From Ramlibacter pallidus (GTDB lineage: Bacteria > Pseudomonadota > Gammaproteobacteria > Burkholderiales > Burkholderiaceae_C), in NCBI RefSeq assembly GCF_015070875.1, contig NZ_JADDIV010000003.1, positions 124,001-188,000 on the forward strand: a stretch of DNA of 64,000 nucleotides. Direction: 5' to 3'. Both the position numbers and the translations under genes were made by a program. The first letter of the stretch is position 1. Each line of letters begins with the position of its first letter. The notes beneath the pieces are model-generated. The model saw only the letters and a program-made list of their open reading frames with translations. It did no database searches and was not told the DNA's origin. Positions 23,421 to 31,726 of this stretch are shown one piece after another.

Positions 23421-25462
23421 GCAGGGTGGACGACGACGAGGACGGTTCCCGTCCGCTGGCCGTGCGGCGGCAGGCCTTCGACCTCGACGAGATGGAGCGG
23501 CTGTTCCGCGACGCGCCGGCGGCCGTGGCCTGGCTCGCGGGACCGCGGCACGAGTACCGGCTGGCCAACGACGCCTACCTGCGGCTGGTGGCGCGGCCGG
23601 CCCTGGTGGGCATGACGGTGGCCGAGGCGCTGCCGGAGATCGCCGAGCAGGGCTTCGTGCGCATCCTCGACGAGGTGTATGCGAGCGGCAAGGCCTACGT
23701 CGGCACCGAGGTGCCGGTGCGGCTGCGGCGGCCGGCCGACGGGCTGCTGCAGGAGCGCATCGTCGACTTCGTGTTCCAGCCGGTGCGCGACGCGCAGGGC
23801 CGCAGCACGGGCATCTTCATCCAGGCCACGGATGCCAGCCAGCGGGTGGGGGCCCAGGCGGCGCTGCGCGAGAGCGAGGCGAAGTTCCGCGCCATCACCA
23901 ACTCGATCGACCAGATGGTCTGGGCGACGCTGCCGGACGGGTTCCACGACTACTACAACGACCGGTGGTACGAGTACACGGGCGTGCCGTACGGCTCCAC
24001 CGACGGCGACGCCTGGAGCGGCCTGTTCCATCCCGAGGACCAGAAGCGCGCCTGGGCGGTGTGGCGCCACAGCCTGGCCACGGGCGACACGTACCACATC
24101 GAATACCGGCTGCGGCACCGGTCGGGCCACTACCGCTGGGTGCTGGGGCGCGCACTGCCGGTGCGCGACGAGCAGGGCCGCATCGTCCGGTGGTTCGGCA
24201 CCTGCACCGACATCCAGGACATCGTCGACGCGCGCGAGGTGCTGAGCCGCTCGCGCGAGGAGCTGGAGCGGCAGGTGGAACTGCGCACGCAGCAGCTGCT
24301 GCAGGCCGAGGAGAAGCTGCGCATGGCCCACAAGATGGAGGCCATCGGCCAGCTCACCGGCGGCATCGCGCACGACTTCAACAACATGCTGCAGGGCATC
24401 GTCGGCGCGCTGGACGTGATCCGCAAGCTGGAGCAGACCGGCCGCACCGCCAACATCCCGCGTTTCGTCGAGATGGCCATGAGCTCGGCGCAGCGCGCCG
24501 CCGCCATGACGCACCGCCTGCTGGCGTTCGCGCGCCAGCAGCCGCTGGCGCCGCAGGGCGTGGACCTCAACGCGCTGGTGCAGTCGCTGCGCGAGCTGGT
24601 GCGGCGCACGGCCGGCGAGTCGATCACGCTCGACGTCCAGCTGGAGGAAGGCGTCTGGCTCACGCGCTGCGACACGAACCAGCTGGAAAGCGCGATCCTG
24701 AACCTGGCGATCAACGCGCGCGATGCCATGCCGCAGGGCGGCAAGCTCACGCTGCGCACGCAGAACGTCACCCTGCCGCCGACGCAACTGGGCCCCGACG
24801 AGGTGCTGGCCGCCGGCGAGTTCGTGAAGATGACGGTGGCCGACAGCGGCACCGGCATGCCGCAGGACGTGATCGACCGCGCCTTCGACCCCTTCTTCAC
24901 GACGAAACCCATCGGGCAGGGCACGGGGCTCGGCCTGTCCATGGTGTACGGCTTCGCGCGCCAGTCCGGCGGCTTCGCGACGATCGAGAGCCGGGTCGGC
25001 GAAGGCACCGCCGTCTCGCTGCTGCTGCCGCGGTGGCACGGCGAGGCCAGCGACGGCCCGGTGGTGCAACCGGTCAGCGAGATCGGGCAAAGCCGCGGCG
25101 AGACCATCGTGGTGGTGGAGGACGACGACGTGGTGCGCACGCTCGCCGCCGAAACGTTGACCGGCCTGGGCTACCGCGTGCACGTCGCCGCCAACGGCGC
25201 GGAGGGCGCGGCGCTGCTGAACGAGCTGGGCGCGGTCGACCTGCTGCTGTCCGACATCGGCCTGCCCGGCGGCTTCAGCGGCAAGCAGCTGGCGGACGCG
25301 GCCCGCGCGTCGCGCCCGGACCTCAAGGTGATCCTGATCACCGGCTATGCACAGGAGGCGATGGATGCCGACCTCCTGGCCCAGCGCATCGAGCTGCTGC
25401 GCAAGCCCGTCCTCATCGACGTCATGCTGCGCAAGGTGCAGGACGTCCTGCGGCCGCGCTAG
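23417..25462 (+). CDS. hybrid sensor histidine kinase: PAS-PAS-HisKA-HATPase-receiver
   Basis: A 681-residue soluble hybrid kinase. Two PAS domains cover about 25-140 and 155-268 (FRAITNSIDQMVWATLPDGF starts the second), joined by a coiled coil (275-305) to HisKA with GQLTGGIAHDFNN (His319), an HATPase_c domain with NLAINARDAMPQGG, ADSGTGMP and GQGTGLGLSMVYG, and a C-terminal receiver (about 560-681) with VVVEDDDVVRTL and the phosphoacceptor in LLLSDIGLP. No membrane helix is seen, so it senses cytoplasmic signals. It starts at a GTG inside the stop codon of the penicillin-binding protein gene, an unusual pairing that hints at cell-wall-linked signalling. No output regulator is adjacent. Confidence 0.88.
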   Translation: MSRVDDDEDGSRPLAVRRQAFDLDEMERLFRDAPAAVAWLAGPRHEYRLANDAYLRLVARPALVGMTVAEALPEIAEQGFVRILDEVYASGKAYVGTEVPVRLRRPADGLLQERIVDFVFQPVRDAQGRSTGIFIQATDASQRVGAQAALRESEAKFRAITNSIDQMVWATLPDGFHDYYNDRWYEYTGVPYGSTDGDAWSGLFHPEDQKRAWAVWRHSLATGDTYHIEYRLRHRSGHYRWVLGRALPVRDEQGRIVRWFGTCTDIQDIVDAREVLSRSREELERQVELRTQQLLQAEEKLRMAHKMEAIGQLTGGIAHDFNNMLQGIVGALDVIRKLEQTGRTANIPRFVEMAMSSAQRAAAMTHRLLAFARQQPLAPQGVDLNALVQSLRELVRRTAGESITLDVQLEEGVWLTRCDTNQLESAILNLAINARDAMPQGGKLTLRTQNVTLPPTQLGPDEVLAAGEFVKMTVADSGTGMPQDVIDRAFDPFFTTKPIGQGTGLGLSMVYGFARQSGGFATIESRVGEGTAVSLLLPRWHGEASDGPVVQPVSEIGQSRGETIVVVEDDDVVRTLAAETLTGLGYRVHVAANGAEGAALLNELGAVDLLLSDIGLPGGFSGKQLADAARASRPDLKVILITGYAQEAMDADLLAQRIELLRKPVLIDVMLRKVQDVLRPR

Positions 25463-25581
25463 CGCGGCGGTGCCGCGGCTATCACCTCCGTGACTCGCTC
25501 CTAGGGCACAGGAGCATTCACCGCGCGCGGCGCGCCCCGCAGAATGGTTGCATGCAACCCGCACAACGCCAGGAGACCGCC

Positions 25582-26562
25582 ATGCCCCGCTCCCGCCTCC
25601 GCACCCTCGTCGCCCTTGCCGGCTTCGCCGCGGCCGCCGCCACTCCGTGGTCGTTCGCCCAGGCGCAGCAGGCCTGGCCGACCAAGCCGGTGCGCATCGT
25701 CGTGACCTTCACGCCCGGCGGTGCGCCGGACACGCTGGCGCGTGTCCTCGCCGAGAAGTGGGCCGGCCTCGGCCAGCCCATCACGGTGGACAACAAGCCG
25801 GGGGCCGGCGGCAACATCGGCGCCGATTTCGTCGCCAAGGCGGCCGGCGACGGCCATACGCTGGTGGTGGGCACGGTCGGCACCCACGCGATCAACCCGG
25901 CGCTGTACGAGAAGATGCCGTACAACCACCTGCGCGACTTCACGCCGATCAGCTTCCTGGCCTCCACGCCCAACCTGCTCGTGGTGAACAAGTCGGTGCC
26001 CGTGAACAACGTGAAGGAGCTGGTGGAGCTGGCGAAGAAGCAGCCCCTGTCCTTCGCATCGTCCGGCAGCGGCACCTCGATCCACCTCTCCGGCGAACTG
26101 TTCAACACCCTGGCCGGCGTGAAGATGCAGCACATCCCGTACAAGGGCCGGGCCAGCGCGATCCCCGACCTGATCGGCGGCCGCGTGCAGCTGATGTTCG
26201 ACAACATGCCGTCCTCGCTGCCGCTGGTGAAGTCCGGCGAGCTGAAGGGCCTGGCGGTGACGAGCGCGCAGCGCTCGCCGGCGGCGCCGAACATCCCGAC
26301 CATCGCGGAATCCGGCCTGCCGGGTTTCGAGGCGACCTCGTGGTTCGCGCTCTACGCGTCGCCCGGCGTGCCGCGCGACGTGCAGATGCGCATCAACGCC
26401 GAGGTGCAGAAGGTGATGGCCATGCCGGACGTGCGCGAGAAGCTCGCCGGCCTGGGCCTGGACGTGAACACCGGCACGCCGGAAGCGCTCATGACCTTCA
26501 TGCAGGCCGAGACCACCAAGTGGGCGAAGGTCGTGAAGGAATCGGGAGCCAAGGCGGAATGA
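25582..26562 (+). CDS. Bug family periplasmic substrate-binding protein
   Basis: A 326-residue tripartite-tricarboxylate-receptor-family protein. The signal peptide covers about residues 1-27 (cleavage near AQA), and the mature domain begins QQAWPTKPVRIVVTFTPGGA with the ligand-loop pattern NKPGAGGNIGADFVAKA. No tctA/tctB genes are nearby, so it is an orphan Bug, common in Burkholderiales, that borrows a permease or acts as a sensor. The ATG at 25582 has an AGGAGA ribosome-binding site; one at 25552 would add ten residues. It overlaps the glutathione transferase start by 4 bp and probably heads the catabolic operon to 29320. Confidence 0.9.
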   Translation: MPRSRLRTLVALAGFAAAAATPWSFAQAQQAWPTKPVRIVVTFTPGGAPDTLARVLAEKWAGLGQPITVDNKPGAGGNIGADFVAKAAGDGHTLVVGTVGTHAINPALYEKMPYNHLRDFTPISFLASTPNLLVVNKSVPVNNVKELVELAKKQPLSFASSGSGTSIHLSGELFNTLAGVKMQHIPYKGRASAIPDLIGGRVQLMFDNMPSSLPLVKSGELKGLAVTSAQRSPAAPNIPTIAESGLPGFEATSWFALYASPGVPRDVQMRINAEVQKVMAMPDVREKLAGLGLDVNTGTPEALMTFMQAETTKWAKVVKESGAKAE

Positions 26563-27209
26563 CGATGCTGACACTGCACGGTTCGGCGATCAGCAACTAC
26601 CACAACAAGGTCAAGCTCGCGCTGCTGGAAAAGGGCATCCCTTTCGAGGAGAAGAAGGTCGGCCTGCAGGACAAGGGCGAGGACGTCCTGCGGGCTTCGC
26701 CGCTCGGCAAGATCCCGTTCCTGAGCACGGAGCAGGGCACGCTGTGCGAAAGCCAGGTGATCCTGGAATGGATCGAGGCCGTGTACCCCGATCCGCCGCT
26801 GCTGCCGCGCGACCCGTTCGCCGCCGCCAAGGTGCGCGAGCTCGCCACCTTCATCGACTGGCAGCTGGAGATGGCGGTGCGGCAGCTCTATCCCTCCGCG
26901 TTCTTCGGCGCGCCGGCGCCTTCGGAAGCGAACCTGGCGCGCATCCGCCGCGAGGTCGAGCAGAAGATCGGCGGCCTGAAGCGCCTGTTGAAGCTATCGC
27001 CCTACGCCGCCGGAGACACGTTCACGCTGGCCGACTGCTCCGCCTTCAACACCTTGCCGCTGGTGGCCATGTCGACCCGGGCGGCTTACGGCGAAGACCT
27101 CCTGGCCGCCGCGGGCGTGGACCACAAGGCCTACGTCAAGTTCATCGGCGAGCGGCCCTCGGCACAGCGCGTGGTGGCGGACCGCAAGGCCGCATCGCAG
27201 CCGCGTTAA
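26559..27209 (+). CDS. glutathione S-transferase family protein
   Basis: A 216-residue GST-like protein. The N-terminal thioredoxin-like domain has LHGSAISNYHNKVKLALLE with Ser/Tyr near the glutathione-activating position, SPLGKIPFL with the conserved cis-Pro, and CESQVILEWIE for gamma-glutamyl binding. The C-terminal all-helical domain ends with TLADCSAFNTLPLV, which contains the folding N-cap motif. Members may conjugate glutathione, isomerise maleyl-pyruvates or reduce peroxides. Context with a hydratase-like gene suggests a role in aromatic ring catabolism, but this is inference. Confidence 0.88.
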   Translation: MTMLTLHGSAISNYHNKVKLALLEKGIPFEEKKVGLQDKGEDVLRASPLGKIPFLSTEQGTLCESQVILEWIEAVYPDPPLLPRDPFAAAKVRELATFIDWQLEMAVRQLYPSAFFGAPAPSEANLARIRREVEQKIGGLKRLLKLSPYAAGDTFTLADCSAFNTLPLVAMSTRAAYGEDLLAAAGVDHKAYVKFIGERPSAQRVVADRKAASQPR

Positions 27210-27219
27210 GCTCGCGGGG

Positions 27220-28005
27220 ATGACCCCGGAACTCCTGCTGCGTCACCTCGACGAAGCCACCTTCTGGCCTGCGGGCTGCGGCCTGCCGGTCGGCGAAGCC
27301 TACGAGCGCGCGCTGAGCGTGCGGCAGCTGCGCATCGCGCGCGGCGAACGGCCGCGCGGCTACAAGGTCGGCTTCACCAACCGCGGGATCTGGCCGCGCT
27401 ACGGCGTGTTCGCGCCGATCTGGGGCAGCGTCTGGGACACGACGCTGTCCTTCTGCGAAGGCGAGGGCGAGGTGGCGCTGGCCGGCACCTGCCAGCCGCG
27501 CATCGAGCCGGAATGCGTGTTCGGGTTGCGGGCCACGCCGCCCGCACGCGCCTCGCTCGACGACCTGCGCGCCTGCATCGACTGGGTGGCGCCCGGCTTC
27601 GAGATCGTCCAGTCGCACATGGCGGACTGGAAGTTCGAGGCGGCCGACACCGTCGCCGACGGCGGCCTGCACGCGCGCCTGCTGGTCGGGCGGAGGATTC
27701 CTGCCACCGAACTGCCGGCCGGCGCCACTGCTTTCGAAGCGAAGCTCGCCGCCGCCACGATCACGCTCTCGCGCGACGGCGAGCGGGTCGATGCCGGCAG
27801 CGGCGCCAACGTGCTCGAAGGCCCGCTGCACGCGCTGGCCCACTTCCTCGCGGCGCTGCGGGACTGCCCCGGCGCGACCGACCTGCAACCCGGCGACGTG
27901 GTGACCACAGGCACCTGGACGGACGCCTGGCCGGTGCAGCCCGGCGAGCATTGGCGGGCCGAGTTCTCGGCGCCGCTGCAGCCGCTGTCCGTCCGCTTCA
28001 CCTGA
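27220..28005 (+). CDS. 2-keto-4-pentenoate hydratase / fumarylacetoacetate hydrolase family protein
   Basis: A 261-residue protein of the FAH-like fold, of the shorter hydratase type. Visible family features are YKVGFTNRGIWPRYGV near residue 47, the metal-binding acidic pair in RIEPECVFGL, and the C-terminal GDVVTTGTWTDAWPVQPGE, which is the conserved strand-turn. In meta-cleavage and 4-oxalocrotonate pathways such enzymes hydrate or decarboxylate oxo-enoic acids. It lies 10 bp downstream of the GST gene and 6 bp upstream of the transglutaminase-like gene, so it is part of the same transcript. The precise substrate is unknown. Confidence 0.85.
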   Translation: MTPELLLRHLDEATFWPAGCGLPVGEAYERALSVRQLRIARGERPRGYKVGFTNRGIWPRYGVFAPIWGSVWDTTLSFCEGEGEVALAGTCQPRIEPECVFGLRATPPARASLDDLRACIDWVAPGFEIVQSHMADWKFEAADTVADGGLHARLLVGRRIPATELPAGATAFEAKLAAATITLSRDGERVDAGSGANVLEGPLHALAHFLAALRDCPGATDLQPGDVVTTGTWTDAWPVQPGEHWRAEFSAPLQPLSVRFT

Positions 28006-28011
28006 GAACGC

Positions 28012-28707
28012 ATGAACGCTCCCGCTCCCCAGGACTGCCTCGCGCCTTCCGCGCTGGTCGACAGCGACCACGCCGACGTGCGTGCCTTCGCCGAGCGCCA
28101 CGGGCAGGGCGCGGACGACCGCGAGCGCGCGGTGGCGCTGTACTACGCGGTGCGCGACGGCTTCCGCTACGACCCCTACCGGCTGGACCTCGGCGAAGAG
28201 GGCATGCGCGCGAGCAGGGTCCTGTCCCTCGGCTACGGCTGGTGCGTGACGAAGGCCGCGCTGCTGGCGGCGGCCTGCCGCGCCATCGGCATCCCGGCCC
28301 GCCTGGGCTTCGCCGACGTGCGCAACCACCTGTCCACGCAGCGCATGCGCGACACGATGACGACCGACGTGTTCGTCTGGCATGGCTACACCGAGGTCTG
28401 GCTGGACGGCCGCTGGTGGAAGGCGACGCCGGCCTTCAACGTCGAACTGTGCGACCGCTTCGGCCTGCTGCCGCTGGAGTTCGACGGCCGCAGCGACTCG
28501 ATCTACCACCCGTTCGACAGGAGCGGGCAGCGCCACATGGAGTACCTGCGCGAGCGCGGCAGCTTCCTCGACGTGCCGCTGGCGCAGATGGTGGCCGACT
28601 TCCGCGCGGTCTACCCGAACTGGCTGCAGGGTCCCGAAGCACGCAGCGAGCTGCACGCCAGCGACTTCCTTTCGGACGTTGCGCGCGAGCCCGGCACCAC
28701 CCTATGA
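28012..28707 (+). CDS. transglutaminase-like (cysteine protease fold) family protein
   Basis: A 231-residue protein with the transglutaminase-like core. The nucleophile is Cys78 in SLGYGWCVTKAALLAAACR, and His124 lies in FVWHGYTEVWLDGRW. At the third position, where DPT is usual, it reads KATPAFN, so the Asp is not conserved; the same variant occurs in the subgroup with a WHGYTEVW core, as far as I recall. There is no signal peptide, so it is cytoplasmic. Such proteins may hydrolyse or transfer amide bonds. It sits within the operon starting at 25582; the reason is unclear. Confidence 0.8.
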   Translation: MNAPAPQDCLAPSALVDSDHADVRAFAERHGQGADDRERAVALYYAVRDGFRYDPYRLDLGEEGMRASRVLSLGYGWCVTKAALLAAACRAIGIPARLGFADVRNHLSTQRMRDTMTTDVFVWHGYTEVWLDGRWWKATPAFNVELCDRFGLLPLEFDGRSDSIYHPFDRSGQRHMEYLRERGSFLDVPLAQMVADFRAVYPNWLQGPEARSELHASDFLSDVAREPGTTL

Positions 28708-28741
28708 TGCCGCGCGGCATTTCGCCGCGGGAGGAGAAGCC

Positions 28742-29320
28742 ATGGACAAGCGACAGTTCCTCGGCGCCGCGCTGGCCGCGGCCGCCGTCCCCACGTTCGC
28801 GCAGGACCGCGCCGCCCGGCGCCAGGGCCCGGCGCTCCTGACCGTCACGGGCGCCGGCGTGCGCGCCAACCGCGGGCCGTTCGACCCGGTGCGCGACCAG
28901 ATGATGGGCAAGCAGAAGCTCACGTTCACGCAGGCCCACGCCTTCGACTTCCGGGCGTTGACGGGGCTGCGGGCGCACTCCATCCAGCCGACGCTGGAAT
29001 ACGACGGCAAGCCGCACCGCCTGCGCGGCCCGCTGCTCGGGGACGTGCTGCGCGCCGCGGGCGTCACGGCCACGACGGGCCAGCTGGCGATGCGCGCCAT
29101 CGACGGCTACGCGCCGACCATCCCCATCGCCGAGGCGCTGCGCCAGCGCTTCATCGTGGCCACGCACCTGGATGGCGAACCGATGGCACTCGGCGGCCTC
29201 GGCCCCCTGTGGGCGGTGTTCGATGCCGATCGCTTCCCCGAATCGGCCGCCAAGCCGGTGGACCAGCGCTTCGCGCAGTGCCCCTGGGGCCTTTACCACG
29301 TCGACGTGCAGGCTGGCTGA
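28742..29320 (+). CDS. molybdopterin-oxidoreductase-like periplasmic protein
   Basis: A 192-residue exported protein. Signal peptide MDKRQFLGAALAAAAVPTFA resembles a Tat-type start (KRQFLG) but has only a KR pair. The mature part carries segments of the sulfite-oxidase-like Oxidored_molyb fold: FDFRALTGLRAHSIQ, the strand YDGKPHRLRGPLLGDVLRAAG, and AIDGYAPTIPIAEA. The length is about that of the minimal cofactor-free relatives, and I see no clear Moco-binding Cys, so it may be catalytically silent. It is the last gene of the putative operon and is followed by two GC hairpins. Confidence 0.7.
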   Translation: MDKRQFLGAALAAAAVPTFAQDRAARRQGPALLTVTGAGVRANRGPFDPVRDQMMGKQKLTFTQAHAFDFRALTGLRAHSIQPTLEYDGKPHRLRGPLLGDVLRAAGVTATTGQLAMRAIDGYAPTIPIAEALRQRFIVATHLDGEPMALGGLGPLWAVFDADRFPESAAKPVDQRFAQCPWGLYHVDVQAG

Positions 29321-29344
29321 GCCTTTCCGGCCGGGCCGGAAGGC
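29321..29344 (+). terminator. GC hairpin after the catabolic operon
   Basis: GCCTTTCCGGC (29321-29331), loop CGG, GCCGGAAGGC (29335-29344), with one bulged T. A second small hairpin CCGGCG-CCAT-CGCCGG lies about 5 bp further on (29350-29365). No T run follows, so a Rho-assisted or mRNA-stabilising role is likelier than classic termination. Confidence 0.45.
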
Positions 29345-29427
29345 GACTACCGGCGCCATCGCCGGCCGACTACAGGGACGCGCCGCGCACAGCGCTACGG
29401 TAAGGCATCGCCACACGGAGCCTTGCC

Positions 29428-30498
29428 ATGCACAAGAACCGATTCGTCCTGCGGGCCCTGCTGCTCGCGGTGCCCCTGGGCATCGCGGCGGTCCCGCCGG
29501 CCCTGATGGCCCAGGAAAAGGCCAGGAGCACCGCCACGCAGAAGAAGGCCGCGGCCCGGCCGGCCGCCGTGGTGCCCACGCCTTTCCCGCTGGATGCCAC
29601 CGAGCACGCGATGCAGCTGAACACCGACACCACGATGCCGGTGCTGAAGCAGGGCGACAAGGGGCCGGCCGTGATCCGCGCGCAGGTCATGCTGGACCGC
29701 AACTGGTTCTCGGTGGGCGAGATCGACGGCTCCTTCGGCAGCAACATGAAGCGTGCGCTGTCCGCCTTCCAGCAGGCGCGCGGCCTGCCGGTGACGGGCA
29801 CCGTGGACGAGGCGACCTGGGGCGCGCTGTCGCAGGGACAGGCGCCGGTGTTCGCCACCTACCAGCTGACGCAGGAGGACGTGAACGGCCCGTTCGTGAC
29901 GATCGCCGCCGACGACCCGGTGCAGCAGTCGCAGCTGCCGACCCTGGGCTACCAGAACATGGGCGAGGCGATCGGCGAGCGGTTCCACATGAGCCCCAAG
30001 CTGCTGGCCGCCCTCAACCAGGGCCGTGACCTGCAGCCCGGGCAGGCCATCGTGGTGCCGGACGTGGGCCGCGCCGCCACGCTGGCGACGGCGACGGTGC
30101 TGCGCATCGACAAGTCCGACAAGATGCTCTACATCATCGGCGAGGGCGACAAGGTCATGGGCGCGGTGCCGGTGAGCATCGGCAGCTCGCAGGACCCGCT
30201 TCCGCTGGGCGAACTGAAGACGGTGAGCGAGGTCAAGTTCCCCGACTACAGCTACAACCCCGCGCTGCTGCGCAACCCGAAGGCCGACCAGAAGCTGAAG
30301 CTGCCCAAGGGCCCGAACAGCCCGGTCGGCATCATGTGGCTGGGCCTGACCAAGGAACATTGGGGCATCCACGGCACCTCGGAGCCGTCGCAGATGGCCA
30401 AGGTGGAGACCAACGGCTGCGTGCGCCTGACCAACTGGGATGTGCTGCGGCTGTCGACGATCACGGAGCCCGGCGTGCGGGTGGAGGTGCAGGCATGA
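29428..30498 (+). CDS. L,D-transpeptidase with peptidoglycan-binding domain
   Basis: A 356-residue periplasmic cell-wall enzyme. Signal peptide covers about 1-28. A PG_binding_1 domain (about 72-137) has LKQGDKGPAVIRAQVMLD and IDGSFGSNMKRALSAFQ. A LysM-like or linker part (about 170-212) contains GERFHMSPKLLAALNQG. The YkuD catalytic domain (about 220-356) ends with HWGIHGTSEPSQMAKVE and NGCVRLTNWD, giving catalytic His315 and Cys331. The family makes 3-3 peptidoglycan cross-links or attaches proteins. Its stop overlaps the start of the following lipoprotein gene, forming a three-gene cell-wall cassette. Confidence 0.9.
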   Translation: MHKNRFVLRALLLAVPLGIAAVPPALMAQEKARSTATQKKAAARPAAVVPTPFPLDATEHAMQLNTDTTMPVLKQGDKGPAVIRAQVMLDRNWFSVGEIDGSFGSNMKRALSAFQQARGLPVTGTVDEATWGALSQGQAPVFATYQLTQEDVNGPFVTIAADDPVQQSQLPTLGYQNMGEAIGERFHMSPKLLAALNQGRDLQPGQAIVVPDVGRAATLATATVLRIDKSDKMLYIIGEGDKVMGAVPVSIGSSQDPLPLGELKTVSEVKFPDYSYNPALLRNPKADQKLKLPKGPNSPVGIMWLGLTKEHWGIHGTSEPSQMAKVETNGCVRLTNWDVLRLSTITEPGVRVEVQA

Positions 30499-30965
30499 AC
30501 CGCGTCGCCACTTCCGTCCTCGCCGCCTGCGCGGTGCTCGCGCTGCAGGCCTGCGACGTCCGCGTGACCGACGCGCCCACCGCGCAGTCCCCGGCCGCGT
30601 CTCCCGCGCCCGCCGCGGCGCAGCCGGCCGCCGAATCGGTCGCGGCCGCACCCGCCACGCCCGCACCCGCGGCGGAAAACGCGCCGGCCTTGCCCGCGCA
30701 GCAGCCCACGGAACCGCTGGATGCCCAGGCTCCCGCGGCCGCGCAGGCAACGGCGCCCGGCAGCGACCCGCAGGCCGCGGCCCTGCCCGACCCGATCCCG
30801 ATGGGGAGCGCGACCATGGGTGCCGCGCCCGCCCCCGCCGCGCCGGCGACGCTGCAAGGCGTGGCGGCGGCGACCGAGATGGGCACCTTCGTCACCAGCA
30901 GCGGCACGCCCGTAGGCGGCGCGGCGCAGGCGAAGCCCGCGGCGGGCAAGGAAGGCGCCAAGTGA
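30495..30965 (+). CDS. Ala/Pro-rich lipoprotein of unknown function
   Basis: A 156-residue lipoprotein. The lipobox is LQAC (Cys20) after a short basic hydrophobic signal. The remainder is almost wholly Ala, Pro, Gln and Ser, with no predicted fold, so it looks like a flexible spacer or tether. Asp at +2 after Cys (C-D-V) would, by the E. coli rule, keep it in the inner membrane; this rule is less certain in other bacteria. It overlaps both neighbours by 4 bp (ATGA upstream, GTGA downstream), so production is coupled to the L,D-transpeptidase and the M23 peptidase. It may position these enzymes, which is inference. Confidence 0.65.
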   Translation: MNRVATSVLAACAVLALQACDVRVTDAPTAQSPAASPAPAAAQPAAESVAAAPATPAPAAENAPALPAQQPTEPLDAQAPAAAQATAPGSDPQAAALPDPIPMGSATMGAAPAPAAPATLQGVAAATEMGTFVTSSGTPVGGAAQAKPAAGKEGAK

Positions 30966-31726
30966 CCGGGTGGCGGCGTCCCGTGCTCGTGGTCCTGGCC
31001 GCGGCGGCCCTGGCGGGCTGCAGCGACGAGCCGGTGCGCACCACGGTCACGCCGCCACGCGTCACGCTGCCGGAGAACGCGCCGCTGCATGGCAGCGCCC
31101 CGACCGCGGCGCCCCAGACAGCCGCTCCGGCGACGGCAGCGGTCCCGGCTGCGCAGGACGCGCCGCCCGTGGCCGCGGCGCCGCCGACCTCCGTCAGCGG
31201 CGCGGGACCGGCGCCGCTGCCGCAGGTGAAGAACGTGGGCGACGCCGAAGGGGCGCGCCTGCTGGCGCAACGCGCGCTGCTCGTGCCGGTGGCTGGCATC
31301 GCGCCGGCCTCGCTGTCCGACCACTACGAACTCGCGCGCGGCCAGCGGGTGCACGAAGCCATCGACATCATGGCGCCCACGGGGACGCCGGTCGTCGCGG
31401 TGGACGACGGGCGCATCGAGAAGCTGTTCAACAGCCGCGCCGGCGGCCTCACGATCTACCAGTACGACCGCGAGGCGAAGCTCACTTACTACTACGCGCA
31501 CCTGGACCGCTATGCGCCGGGCGTGCGCGAAGGCCTGGAGGTCAAGCGCGGCGACGTGATCGGCTACGTGGGCAGCACCGGCAATGCCAACCCGGCGGCG
31601 CCGCACCTGCACTTCGCCGTGTTCCGCCTGCCGCAGCCGCCCAAGTGGTGGGAAGGCGAGGCGGTGAACCCGTACCCGGCCCTCAGCCGCGCGGCGCCGG
31701 CGGCACCGCAGGTGGCGAGCCGCTAG
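30962..31726 (+). CDS. M23 (LytM-type) metallopeptidase lipoprotein
   Basis: A 254-residue lipoprotein with a GTG start at 30962 inside the preceding stop. Lipobox LAGC (Cys20) is followed by an Ala/Pro-rich linker to residue 90. The C-terminal M23 domain shows HEAIDIMAPTGTPVVAVDDG with metal ligands His131 and Asp135, and APHLHFAVFRLP with the final HxH pair. All zinc and catalytic residues seem present, so it should be an active endopeptidase rather than an EnvC/NlpD-type activator. It shares stop-codon bases with the convergent MFS gene (CTAG, 31723-31726). Confidence 0.88.
   Translation: MTGWRRPVLVVLAAAALAGCSDEPVRTTVTPPRVTLPENAPLHGSAPTAAPQTAAPATAAVPAAQDAPPVAAAPPTSVSGAGPAPLPQVKNVGDAEGARLLAQRALLVPVAGIAPASLSDHYELARGQRVHEAIDIMAPTGTPVVAVDDGRIEKLFNSRAGGLTIYQYDREAKLTYYYAHLDRYAPGVREGLEVKRGDVIGYVGSTGNANPAAPHLHFAVFRLPQPPKWWEGEAVNPYPALSRAAPAAPQVASR

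Noticed and set aside
23417-25462. Annotating the hybrid kinase as a fusion with the upstream penicillin-binding protein.
   Set aside because: The two are in different frames; the PBP has its own stop at 23418-23420 and the kinase starts with an overlapping GTG, so they are separate proteins.
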